DNA of 17,255 bases from Caldilinea sp. (GCA_025055055.1 JANWYX010000003.1:1-17255), one strand, 5' to 3'; shown: positions 1 to 11,858, numbered from the stretch's first letter. Numbers and translations: made by a program. Notes: generated by a model not told the origin, from the letters alone.

Positions 1-1
1 G

Positions 2-2576
<2,575 letters not shown>

Positions 2577-2638
2577 GTAGAAAAATGTTGGCGAACACCC
2601 GGCGCATTTTTCATCTGCGCCCTTTTACGCCCCCTCCC

Positions 2639-3316
<678 letters not shown>

Positions 3317-3358
3317 ATCCGGCTTCCAAAAGAATGATCGGATGCATCTGTTATCTCG

Positions 3359-3387
3359 ATTGTAGACAAGCCTGAGTGGTGTGTCAA
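3359..3387 (-). promoter_or_regulatory. Sigma-70-type promoter of the response regulator / kinase operon
   Basis: On the minus strand the -35 box is TTGACA (3382-3387, perfect), the spacer is 17 bp, and the -10 box is TACAAT (3359-3364, five of six). Predicted start of transcription is near 3352, about 35 nt before the regulator ATG. Confidence 0.8.
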
Positions 3388-3440
3388 ATCATTCGATGTT
3401 TTCCCCTGTCCGCTTGCTTTTCCTCTTGTCTGTAGGTCGA

Positions 3441-3449
3441 TGCTACAAT
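3441..3449 (+). promoter_or_regulatory. Extended -10 promoter candidate for fumC
   Basis: TGC directly before TACAAT gives an extended -10 element (TGnTACAAT). No convincing -35 box is seen at 16-18 bp, which fits an extended -10 promoter. The leader to the fumC ATG would be about 125 nt. TATACT at 3467-3472 is a possible second -10 without a -35 partner. Confidence 0.45.
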
Positions 3450-3563
3450 CGAGGCAGGGCGTTGGATATACTCGCATGAAAGCGAGAAAAGCGGCTTTAT
3501 AGTCGCCACGCAATGCATCCGCCGCTTGAAGCATAATCAAACGGTTCTCGCCATTCCGAAACC

Positions 3564-3572
3564 AAAGAGGAG
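3564..3572 (+). promoter_or_regulatory. Ribosome binding site that fixes the fumC start
   Basis: AAAGAGGAG lies seven bases before the ATG at 3580. It favours this ATG over the in-frame upstream start at 3526, which would add 18 untypical residues, and over the later ATG at 3595. Confidence 0.8.
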
Positions 3573-3579
3573 TCGACCT

Positions 3580-4983
<1,404 letters not shown>

Positions 4984-5001
4984 GCCATGTGCGTAGAGGA
5001 C

Positions 5002-5033
5002 AAAAAAGCTCCGGCGTTCGCCGGAGCTTTTTT
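5002..5033. terminator. Bidirectional intrinsic terminator between fumC and the M23 peptidase gene
   Basis: GCTCCGGC (5008-5015) and GCCGGAGC (5020-5027) form a perfect 8-bp GC-rich stem with a GTTC loop, flanked by six A on the left and six T on the right. It can end fumC on the plus strand and the peptidase transcript on the minus strand. Confidence 0.93.
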
Positions 5034-5064
5034 GTTTGCGCTGTCGCCGAGCCGCCCGACCGTT

Positions 5065-6390
5065 TTACTTGAGATAGTTGGCCGGGTTGTACGGTACGCC
5101 GTTGTAGCGGATCTCGAAGTGTAGGTGGGGGCCGGTGCTGTTGCCGGTGCTGCCCATGGTGCCGATCTGTTGACCGCGGCTGACCGTTTCGCCGGGCTTG
5201 ACGAAGACCGAATTCAAATGGGCATACAGGGTCGTGAAGCCGTTGCCGTGATCGATAATGACGTGGTTGCCATAACCGCCGTTCCAGCCGCCGCCGGCTG
5301 TCACGACAAAACCGGAGTCGGCTGCACTCACCGGCGCGCCTAACCGGCCGGCGATGTCAATGGCGGGATGCGCTCGCCAGTATCCCTGACTGATATAGCC
5401 GGCTGCCGGCCAGCTGAAGTTGCCCGAACCGGCCACAGCGCCGGGAGGACGTTGGACGGAATAAGCTGTCGACGCTGCTGCGCCTGCAGCAGGGGCCACA
5501 TACGGCTTCACGCCGCCGGGCACAATGATCTCCTTGCCGATGGGCAAGGGATCGTTGATGCTCTTGATACCGTTGCCTGCAAAAGCGACGATCGCCTGCA
5601 TATCGGTTTTGTAGCGGCTGGCGATGCCCGAGAGCGTGTCTCCTCGTCGGACGACGTGCAAAACGCCGTCTACGGGCAGGATCCGCACCTGATCCCCAAT
5701 GCGCAACCTGTCTGGATTTTGTTCAATAAAATCGTTCGACCACATCAGCGTCTCAGGCTGGAGGCCGAACCTTTTTGCAATGCCCAACACTGTGTCGCCC
5801 GCCTTCACGGTGTAATAGGAAATGGTGGTGGAAGAGGGCTCCTGTGCACCGGCTTTCGGCGACCTCTCTACAAATCCCCATACCATGTTAGGTCGCAGCG
5901 AGTCACCTCCATAGTCGAAGGCTAGATTTGCCTGACCGGCGAGGCTCTGCCCAGAGGCTGCGGCCCCTCCTGACAGCTGGGCGGACGGGGTAGGTTCCAG
6001 ACTCAACTCCCATTCAGGTATGGTGATCTGGCTGAGAATTAAGACAACGGCTGCAACGGTCAGCACCGAGAGATGCCCCGCAAGGCGCAAGGGTGTGACC
6101 TGATCGGTCAACAGACGCTGCATCTGATCGTTGACACGCTGCAGCGCCTGCTCAAGCGCGCTGAGGTGGGTAAATCGCACGTTCGGAAAGGGAGGAAAGG
6201 CCGTGTAGCTCGCCGGAGAGGGAGACTCTCGGTGCGTTGAAACCAAATTGGTCGAAGCGGGGGTGGTTGTCAGGTAATCGAGGGGCTGTTGTCGCAGAGA
6301 GAAATCTTCTTTGTTCTGTGCGCTGTTTGGGCGATGCCTGGCGCCGTTTGGATGAGTCTGCTCAAAACCAACACCAGCTTCATTCGTCAT
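5065..6390 (-). CDS. Membrane-anchored LysM / M23 peptidase (LytM-type cell-wall hydrolase)
   Basis: Predicted zinc endopeptidase acting on peptidoglycan cross-bridges, or a regulator of such enzymes, on the outer face of the membrane. The 441 residues show a polar N-terminal tail (1-100), one membrane helix (about 104-122), a low-complexity linker, LysM 1 (192-239, YTVKAGDTVLGIAKRFG), LysM 2 (244-291, HVVRRGDTLSGIASRYK), and an M23 domain (about 324-440). Zinc and catalytic residues are present: H341 and D345 (HPAID), H391 in LYAHLN, and HLH at 422-424 (GPHLHFE), so it is probably active. The roughly 100-residue cytoplasmic tail before the helix is longer than usual. The ATG follows GGGAG/GAGAG. 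It is a single-gene unit with its own promoter, a long leader with an inverted repeat, and a terminator shared with fumC. Confidence 0.92.
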   Translation of the reverse strand: MTNEAGVGFEQTHPNGARHRPNSAQNKEDFSLRQQPLDYLTTTPASTNLVSTHRESPSPASYTAFPPFPNVRFTHLSALEQALQRVNDQMQRLLTDQVTPLRLAGHLSVLTVAAVVLILSQITIPEWELSLEPTPSAQLSGGAAASGQSLAGQANLAFDYGGDSLRPNMVWGFVERSPKAGAQEPSSTTISYYTVKAGDTVLGIAKRFGLQPETLMWSNDFIEQNPDRLRIGDQVRILPVDGVLHVVRRGDTLSGIASRYKTDMQAIVAFAGNGIKSINDPLPIGKEIIVPGGVKPYVAPAAGAAASTAYSVQRPPGAVAGSGNFSWPAAGYISQGYWRAHPAIDIAGRLGAPVSAADSGFVVTAGGGWNGGYGNHVIIDHGNGFTTLYAHLNSVFVKPGETVSRGQQIGTMGSTGNSTGPHLHFEIRYNGVPYNPANYLK

Positions 6391-6410
6391 ATACGCTCTC
6401 TCCCTGGAGT

Positions 6411-6493
6411 CAGGTTCAGGCCGGTCGGCTGCAATTGCTCGGATTGAAACGGCACCCCGGTGAGCATCGTCGATTCTGCGTCGACTGAACCTG
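6411..6493 (-). ncRNA. Candidate structured 5' leader of the M23 peptidase gene
   Basis: CAGGTTCAG and CTGAACCTG (+ strand positions 6411-6419 and 6485-6493) form a perfect 9-bp stem enclosing 65 nt that contains smaller inverted repeats (CACCGGGGTG; GTCGA/TCGAC). The 3' arm ends 20 nt before the ATG, next to the ribosome site. With the promoter at 6582-6610 the leader is about 185 nt, long for an ordinary gene. Cell-wall hydrolase genes often carry c-di-AMP riboswitches, but I do not find that consensus by eye, so the class is unknown. Confidence 0.4.
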
Positions 6494-6581
6494 CTTTGCG
6501 TTAAGCCGGATGATGCAAGATCGGCTAAATCGGCGGCTTGTTTATGTTTGTGATGGAAGACCTATCGCCGCACAGATGAAG

Positions 6582-6610
6582 ATTTTAGCACTTTGCATGA
6601 GGCGCGACAA
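6582..6610 (-). promoter_or_regulatory. Promoter candidate for the M23 peptidase gene
   Basis: Minus strand: TTGTCG (6605-6610, four of six), 17-bp spacer, TAAAAT (6582-6587, five of six). It starts immediately after the rho terminator, placing transcription start near 6575. Confidence 0.55.
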
Positions 6611-6634
6611 GCGGCGAAAGGCTGTTTTGAGGAG

Positions 6635-6675
6635 AAAAAACGACGATCCTTGCAGAGTGTGCAAGGATCGTCGTT
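6635..6675 (-). terminator. Intrinsic terminator of rho
   Basis: A perfect 16-bp inverted repeat (arms 6639-6654 and 6660-6675, loop of five) lies 37 bp after the rho stop. On the minus strand it is followed by a run of T (A-run 6635-6640 on the plus strand). The gene for the termination factor thus ends with a factor-independent terminator. Confidence 0.93.
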
Positions 6676-6712
6676 CAATCGTAGGCTTTTCGTAGATTAA
6701 GAATCTTGACGA

Positions 6713-7990
<1,278 letters not shown>

Positions 7991-8041
7991 ACTTTTATCC
8001 TTCTATGCACCTATGCAATTAAGTGAGGGTGATAACACCCC

Positions 8042-8070
8042 AATATATGTTGAGGCATTCATTTTGACGG
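8042..8070 (-). promoter_or_regulatory. Weak promoter candidate for rho
   Basis: Minus strand: CCGTCA (8065-8070, three of six), 17-bp spacer, TATATT (8042-8047, five of six). The -35 overlaps one copy of the ACGGTGTGCA repeat, so the repeat may be an operator. No better pair was found in the 530-bp gap. Confidence 0.3.
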
Positions 8071-8094
8071 TGTGCAATTTATTAACGGTGTGCA
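8067..8094 (+). repeat. Two 10-bp direct repeats upstream of rho
   Basis: ACGGTGTGCA occurs at 8067-8076 and again at 8085-8094, with an AT-rich spacer of eight. Start-to-start distance is 18 bp. The position, 77-104 bp before the rho start, suits a regulator binding site. Confidence 0.5.
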
Positions 8095-8100
8095 CTGTTT

Positions 8101-8520
8101 TCTAACAACGAGTTGCAGCGCATCGTGAATTTTGTGGAGCTCACAGCTTGACGCCTGCTGCAACCACTCCCCGTCAACGCGATACGAATCCCGGTCCTCT
8201 GCAGGGAGGACGTTTGCCTAAATACAGTTCATGTGAAGCAACGCTGCGTTACGGTGGGAGTATCAGGTCTTTCCTTGTGGACGACTGGCAATGCAGACGA
8301 CTAGGGAAACAACTCAGGGAAGTGGAAAATCCCAGCGAGAGGATCATCCCCGAATTCAATTGTTATATTATATCAACAGTAAGCTTCGCCGTCAACTCAT
8401 TCAAATATTGAATTACAACGGGAAGCGTCACACGAGCCCAATGCAGAGGGCGGAGATTGCCGATTTGTGCACAATCCCCGCCCTACAAAGGCGACCGAGT
8501 TTTTGGAACGTATGAGCGTT
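8101..8520. other. Long intergenic stretch between rho and the Crp-family gene
   Basis: No convincing gene. Frames on both strands are open but lack ribosome sites and protein-like composition. It holds GTTGCAGC/GCTGCAAC (8112-8119, 8157-8164), TTGACG/CGTCAA (8148-8153, 8172-8177), a hairpin GTCCTC/GAGGAC near 8194-8211, and an AT-rich patch 8353-8414 with AATTCAAT/ATTGAATT at its ends. An unannotated small RNA is possible, but no known class (6S, tmRNA, RNase P, SRP) is recognised. Confidence 0.35.
8448..8483. terminator. Hairpin past the Crp-family gene, possible terminator without a T-run
   Basis: GGGCGGAGATTG (8448-8459) and CAATCCCCGCCC (8472-8483) form a 12-bp stem with one A/C mismatch and a 12-nt loop. 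It begins 37 bp after the Crp-family stop. There is no T-run on the minus-strand side, so termination may be weak or need Rho. Confidence 0.4.
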
Positions 8521-9258
8521 TCACCAGTCCCAAACCCCGCCGATCTCACGCAGCGCTTCAACATCTAACAGCTTGATGCGTCGATAGCCTAGCTCGACCA
8601 ACCCTTGCCGTTTGAAGTCGCGCAGGATGGCGCTCACCGTCTCCCGATAAGTTCCCAATCGGTCTGCCAGTGCCTGATGGCTGACGCCTTTGATCACGCC
8701 GCTTCCATCCTCGTCGAGTTCGATTAGGAGGGCAGCCAGCCGCTCGGGCAACTTTTTGTACGCGACATCCTCAAGGCTATTTTCAACCTGCATGAGTCGC
8801 ATGCCATAGGTCTGCAACATGCCCCAGCCCAAGATCGGGTATTGCATGGTCATGTTGCGAGCCTCGCTGCGCGGGATCACCCACACCTGGCAGTCCTCGG
8901 CGGCCTCGGCAAAGACATTCGGGTCGCTTACACCGTTGAGCGCACCTTCGCCGAAGATTGCGCCCGGTTCAAGCGTGGCGATCACCAGACGGCGTCCTTC
9001 GTTGTTGGTGCACAACAAATTCACTTTGCCGCTCATAAGCACATACATGTGTGACGCCAGTGCTTCCGGAGAAGCTACCACCTCTCCGCGCTCGATACGC
9101 TGCACCGAGATCACCTTGTCGAAGGCCGGGTCTTCTTCTCTCAGCGCAGTTAGCATTTGGGGCATGCTGGCCATGCGCAGGTTGGTCGGAATCGCCGTAT
9201 TCACACCTGTTGAGACACCGCCGGGTGCTTTTTGAAGTTCTCTCAGATTGGTTTTCAT
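8521..9258 (-). CDS. Crp/Fnr-family transcription regulator
   Basis: DNA-binding regulator of 245 residues with a cyclic-nucleotide-type beta-barrel (about 47-130, with GAIFGEGAL at 99-107), a dimer helix (about 134-170) and a helix-turn-helix (about 188-232, VSHQALADRLGTYRETVSAIL). The first 40 residues are an extra tail compared with Crp. The binding pocket after GEGAL lacks the arginine-serine/threonine pair that binds cAMP in Crp, and there is no Fnr-type cysteine cluster (only C83 and C123), so the ligand is unknown. The recognition helix has R205, E206 and S209, but alanine (A210) where Crp and Fnr have arginine, so DNA preference may differ. The ATG follows AGAGGA. A possible binding palindrome sits 50-70 bp upstream, suggesting self-regulation. 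Confidence 0.93.
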   Translation of the reverse strand: MKTNLRELQKAPGGVSTGVNTAIPTNLRMASMPQMLTALREEDPAFDKVISVQRIERGEVVASPEALASHMYVLMSGKVNLLCTNNEGRRLVIATLEPGAIFGEGALNGVSDPNVFAEAAEDCQVWVIPRSEARNMTMQYPILGWGMLQTYGMRLMQVENSLEDVAYKKLPERLAALLIELDEDGSGVIKGVSHQALADRLGTYRETVSAILRDFKRQGLVELGYRRIKLLDVEALREIGGVWDW

Positions 9259-9307
9259 TGTTACTTTCCTCTGTATGCAAACACCTGTTGCTCGGTGAGA
9301 TTTTCTT

Positions 9308-9327
9308 GATTGATATTTAAGTCAATC
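9308..9327. promoter_or_regulatory. Candidate Crp/Fnr-type operator upstream of the regulator gene
   Basis: GATTGA (9308-9313) and TCAATC (9322-9327) form a perfect inverted repeat with eight bases between. TTGA half-sites are Fnr-like, but the 16-bp TTGA-N8-TCAA spacing is that of Crp sites. It lies about 50 bp before the regulator ATG. Next to it is a 10-bp direct repeat, AATCGATC at 9324-9331 and 9334-9341. Confidence 0.45.
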
Positions 9328-9371
9328 GATCTGAATCGATCGGATATGGATATTTGTTGGACAGGCGCTGT

Positions 9372-9415
9372 TTGTTGATGAGTTTTTACCAAATTGTTGA
9401 TGAGTTTTTACCAAA
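9372..9415. repeat. Perfect 22-bp tandem repeat, two copies
   Basis: Units 9372-9393 and 9394-9415 are identical, each running from TTGTTGATGA to TTACCAAA. A 22-bp period is two helix turns, so bound proteins would lie on one face. They sit 114-157 bp before the Crp-family start. Confidence 0.9.
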
Positions 9416-9507
9416 TTTGAACATTTGTCTAGTGCAAAACCTTTGCAATTATTTAACCATACTTGGGCGAATTTGTCTAGCCCCCAAAAATTAGAATTTT
9501 CTCATTT
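9416..9507. other. AT-rich intergenic part with short repeats
   Basis: ATTTGTCTAG occurs at 9423-9432 and 9471-9480. Between them TGCAAA (9433-9438) and TTTGCA (9442-9447) form a palindrome with a three-base centre. Together with the repeats at 9308-9415 this makes a dense array of possible binding sites. No promoter could be assigned with confidence. Confidence 0.4.
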
Positions 9508-9831
9508 TTGCTTGTCTCTGCATCTGTTGCCGACGTCATTGCGGCGACAGGAATATCCATAGACGAGGTGAGGGATCGTGCGCAAACTTGCAAAAGACTC
9601 TTAAAAACTTTGCCTGTTTCCGATCCCAACGAAGTATACGCTAAAAAGATTAAAAGGGTATTGGAGAATTGTTTGCGATCGATTAGTGATCGGGAAAGAA
9701 GTAGATGCGAGGCAGCGCAAACGTGTCCTGCACAAAAGCTGTGCGATCTATGCGTCAGATGGATAAAGACCGGCAATTTCCTTTACAGGGTGGATCGCCA
9801 TTCCAGAAACGCTTTCCAACGGGCGGACTGA
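9508..9831 (+). CDS. Doubtful small protein, cysteine-containing
   Basis: The frame is open from 9481 to the TGA at 9829-9831. The translation (up to 107 residues) looks more like a protein than the opposite strand does: it has charged, helix-like stretches (IDEVRDRAQTCKRLLKTL, KKIKRVLENC) and four cysteines near the C-terminus (RCEAAQTC, KLCDLC). Against it: only TTG (9508) or later GTG starts, no ribosome site, codon use richer in A/T than all neighbours, and a 49-bp overlap with the 3' end of the converging gene. It could be a small real gene, a remnant of a transferred gene, or chance. No family is recognised. Confidence 0.25.
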   Translation: MLVSASVADVIAATGISIDEVRDRAQTCKRLLKTLPVSDPNEVYAKKIKRVLENCLRSISDRERSRCEAAQTCPAQKLCDLCVRWIKTGNFLYRVDRHSRNAFQRAD

Positions 9832-10487
9832 GCGGGCGCCAGCAGTAGGTGGAGCTCCTTCTGGGCGTGATTCCAGAAAGGCGCCGCTTGCTCTGACGCC
9901 TCACGGGTCGCAAGCAATTCGGCAAGATGGAGCACCAAGCTGCGCACAGCAGGGGCGCTGCGCGCTAAATGGGTCGCCGCATCGGCGCCGGCGATGAAGA
10001 GTTCTCGATCTTCGTCGAACGGTCCGTCGCCGCCTTCCAGCAGTTGACGCAGATGACCTTCGCTGATCCGTTTCAACACGTCTGAAAAAATTTCGACCAC
10101 GACTCGCTCTCCGGTGCGCACAGCCAGGGCTGCTGCTCGGCTGAAGCAATAATCGCCGGCTAAGATTGTGCTCCCCAGCACGGATGAATGCGCCGTTCCC
10201 CCTCGATCTGCCTCCCCGAGCCGGATATGGACGTTGATCGCAAGATGCAGCATTTCCAGGGCAGCCGCCAAGTCGATGCGCTGGCGGCGCGCCGCCTCGT
10301 CGTCCGGAGCGGGCATGCCGGCGGTGAGGACGAGCGCTCCGCGCTGTAAAGGATAGGTGCGACGCAGCTCTTGCGCCACCATCTGGCTGAAGGGCGGAAA
10401 CAGATCCGTCAACGCCTCGTGGAGGGTTTGCTCCACTGCGTCGAGTTCGGTTTCCAGTTCCTGAAGGGCAACGTCGCTTTTGTTCAT
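9783..10487 (-). CDS. Isoprenyl-diphosphate-synthase-like protein, probably not catalytic
   Basis: A shortened trans-prenyltransferase homologue of 234 residues (the family is usually about 320). Family-like stretches: RGALVLTAG (49-57), LAAALEMLHLAINVH (73-87), RGGTAHSSVLGS (95-106), LAGDYCFSRAAALA (109-122) and VLKRISEGHLRQLLEG (137-152). The first aspartate-rich motif, normally HDDxxD, reads HIRLGE at 87-92, so both metal-binding aspartates are gone. The second motif is absent, since the C-terminus is unlike the family. It therefore should not bind the allylic diphosphate-magnesium complex. By analogy with non-catalytic small subunits of some prenyl synthases it may modify a partner enzyme; this is inference. 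The frame extends to an ATG at 10517 that overlaps the MerR-type stop (TGATG); the ATG at 10487 has the better ribosome site. Expected to be cotranscribed with the B12-type regulator. Confidence 0.75.
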   Translation of the reverse strand: MNKSDVALQELETELDAVEQTLHEALTDLFPPFSQMVAQELRRTYPLQRGALVLTAGMPAPDDEAARRQRIDLAAALEMLHLAINVHIRLGEADRGGTAHSSVLGSTILAGDYCFSRAAALAVRTGERVVVEIFSDVLKRISEGHLRQLLEGGDGPFDEDRELFIAGADAATHLARSAPAVRSLVLHLAELLATREASEQAAPFWNHAQKELHLLLAPAQSARWKAFLEWRSTL

Positions 10488-10495
10488 GGGCGGCA

Positions 10496-10503
10496 CTTCC
10501 TTC
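10496..10503 (-). promoter_or_regulatory. Ribosome binding site favouring the 10487 start
   Basis: GAAGGAAG on the minus strand, eight bases before the ATG at 10487. The alternative ATG at 10517 has no such site but overlaps the previous stop codon, so coupled initiation there is also possible. Confidence 0.6.
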
Positions 10504-10516
10504 TGCAGCAGTGTCA

Positions 10517-11647
10517 TCAGCGATCGGATTGTTTGGCCGTTTGGCGACCTGCGATGGAAGGATTCTGTTTCGCCGAGGAACGAGTTTGCTCCGAAAACAG
10601 ATCGCCGATGCTTTCCACCGCCTCTAAGGCGGTGGCGCCCAAGTAGACGCCTGCAATCTCATCCCGCAGCTCCGGACGCATATTGAAAGCACGGCCGCCG
10701 TAGCCGATGATCGGCCGCGGGGGATCGATGCTGGCCAGCATTTCACACAACGGCTGCAGGCCGAGCGCAGCCTCCACCGTCGTTGCACTCAAGAGCACCA
10801 TCGCCGGCTTGACGTCTTTCACCTCCGCCACCAGATCTTCGACCGGCAGGTTTTGACCGAGGTAACGCACGGCGTAGCCTGCGCGACGGAGATAGATGGA
10901 CAGAAGCAGGGCGCCCACTTCATGCAATTCTCCGGGGGCGCAACCCACCCAGATCGGCGGGCGGTCCGTCGCATTGGGCACAGCGCGCAAGATTGCGGCC
11001 AGCCGTTGAATTAGGTAATTGGTGGCGTAATGTTCGCGTGTAACGCTGAGTTCGCCTCGATGCCAACGTTCACCGATCTCCACCAACACATGCATGATAA
11101 TGTGCTCGCCCACATGTTCGACCGGATAGAGCGCAAACGCGCGCGCCAGGATGGCCTCTGCTTCGTCTTCCTGATAGTTGAGCAGCGCGCCGAGCAGCGC
11201 CGTCTGGAGGTTGGCGAAATTCTCCAAATCGAAGCGCGAGGGCGCCGGAAGCGGTTGCAATTCCACTGCGCGGCCGGTCGGATCCGGCAGCGTCGTCTGC
11301 TCGTCTGCGTTCGCTTGTTCCATGATCGATTGCAGCCAGGCGACCGCTTGACTGATCGACATACCGGCGTCCACCTGCGCCTTGAGCCAGCGAATAATGG
11401 CGACGTCTCGATCGGAATAGAGACGATATCCGCTCTCTGAACGTTGCGGACGGCACATATTGTAGCGACGCTCCCACGCCCGGAGCGTGCTGGGGCTGAT
11501 GTTGGTCGATTGCACCACAGCCTTGATGTTGTATAACGGAGTGGTTGAATAATCGTTCAGTCGTATCGATGCACCCACAACGCCATTCACCCTTGTTTTT
11601 ACTCGTTTCCAGTTGTCTTTTGGTGTCAAACAGTTGTGTATCAACAA
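10517..11647 (-). CDS. MerR-family regulator with B12-binding domain, CarH/LitR-like photoreceptor
   Basis: Predicted repressor that binds adenosylcobalamin in the dark and releases DNA in light. The 376 residues show a MerR helix-turn-helix (about 38-108, YNIKAVVQ, STLRAWERRY, YRLYSDRDV), a helical B12-capping domain (about 141-222) and a Rossmann B12-binding domain (about 231-350). Key residues match the CarH pattern: W195 followed by H196, then E205-H206 (W-x9-EH), and GELHEVG with H242, the expected lower cobalt ligand; LSATTVEAALGL and GYGGRAF follow. The first 37 residues and the last 25 are extra. The start is a TTG; a GTG at 11576-11578 is an alternative, so the N-terminus is uncertain. 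It has its own promoter with a palindrome and overlaps the prenyl-synthase-like frame by one base. CarH relatives control carotenoid genes, which fits a prenyl-synthase neighbour. Confidence 0.93.
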   Translation of the reverse strand: MLIHNCLTPKDNWKRVKTRVNGVVGASIRLNDYSTTPLYNIKAVVQSTNISPSTLRAWERRYNMCRPQRSESGYRLYSDRDVAIIRWLKAQVDAGMSISQAVAWLQSIMEQANADEQTTLPDPTGRAVELQPLPAPSRFDLENFANLQTALLGALLNYQEDEAEAILARAFALYPVEHVGEHIIMHVLVEIGERWHRGELSVTREHYATNYLIQRLAAILRAVPNATDRPPIWVGCAPGELHEVGALLLSIYLRRAGYAVRYLGQNLPVEDLVAEVKDVKPAMVLLSATTVEAALGLQPLCEMLASIDPPRPIIGYGGRAFNMRPELRDEIAGVYLGATALEAVESIGDLFSEQTRSSAKQNPSIAGRQTAKQSDR

Positions 11648-11713
11648 TTCCGACGCCGACGAGGAACGTTATTTTCTGCAATGCTCGTCGTCGCTTTATT
11701 CGTTGTTCATGAT

Positions 11714-11743
11714 AGCATAGGTATTGTACTAATTTTTTACAAT
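11714..11743 (-). promoter_or_regulatory. Promoter and candidate self-operator of the B12-type regulator
   Basis: Minus strand: TTGTAA (11737-11742), 17-bp spacer, TATGCT (11714-11719, four of six), giving a leader of about 60 nt. Over it lies the palindrome ATTGTA-N9-TACAAT (11723-11743). Read on the plus strand, TTGTACT (11724-11730) and TTTTACA (11735-11741) are 11-bp spaced direct repeats, the spacing described for CarH operators, and they cover the -35 box as expected for a repressor. Confidence 0.55.
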
Positions 11744-11858
11744 CTTAGCACGGTCTTTAGGATTAGGCAATTCGATCGAAGTTTACGTAACGATTGGAGC
11801 CTGTCCTTCGCAGTCACGCCGAACCCGGCGCCAGAGGCAGAGTTCATCGTCCATCGAC

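Noticed and set aside
6450..6460. GGATTGAAAC, similar to the end of many CRISPR repeats
   Set aside because: It occurs once; there is no repeat-spacer pattern and no cas gene.
6411..6493. TPP riboswitch: GGGGTGCC and GAACCTGA occur in the M23 leader on the minus strand
   Set aside because: The conserved CTGAGA and the TAAT-CCAGCG part are missing, and a peptidase gene is not a thiamine target.
8148..8411. Plus-strand open frame of 87 codons between rho and the Crp-family gene
   Set aside because: TTG start without a ribosome site and a translation without protein-like pattern.
9477..9776. Minus-strand open frame of 99 codons after the prenyl-synthase-like gene
   Set aside because: Mirror of the plus-strand frame, rich in Ser, His and Cys with no domain-like pattern and no ribosome site.
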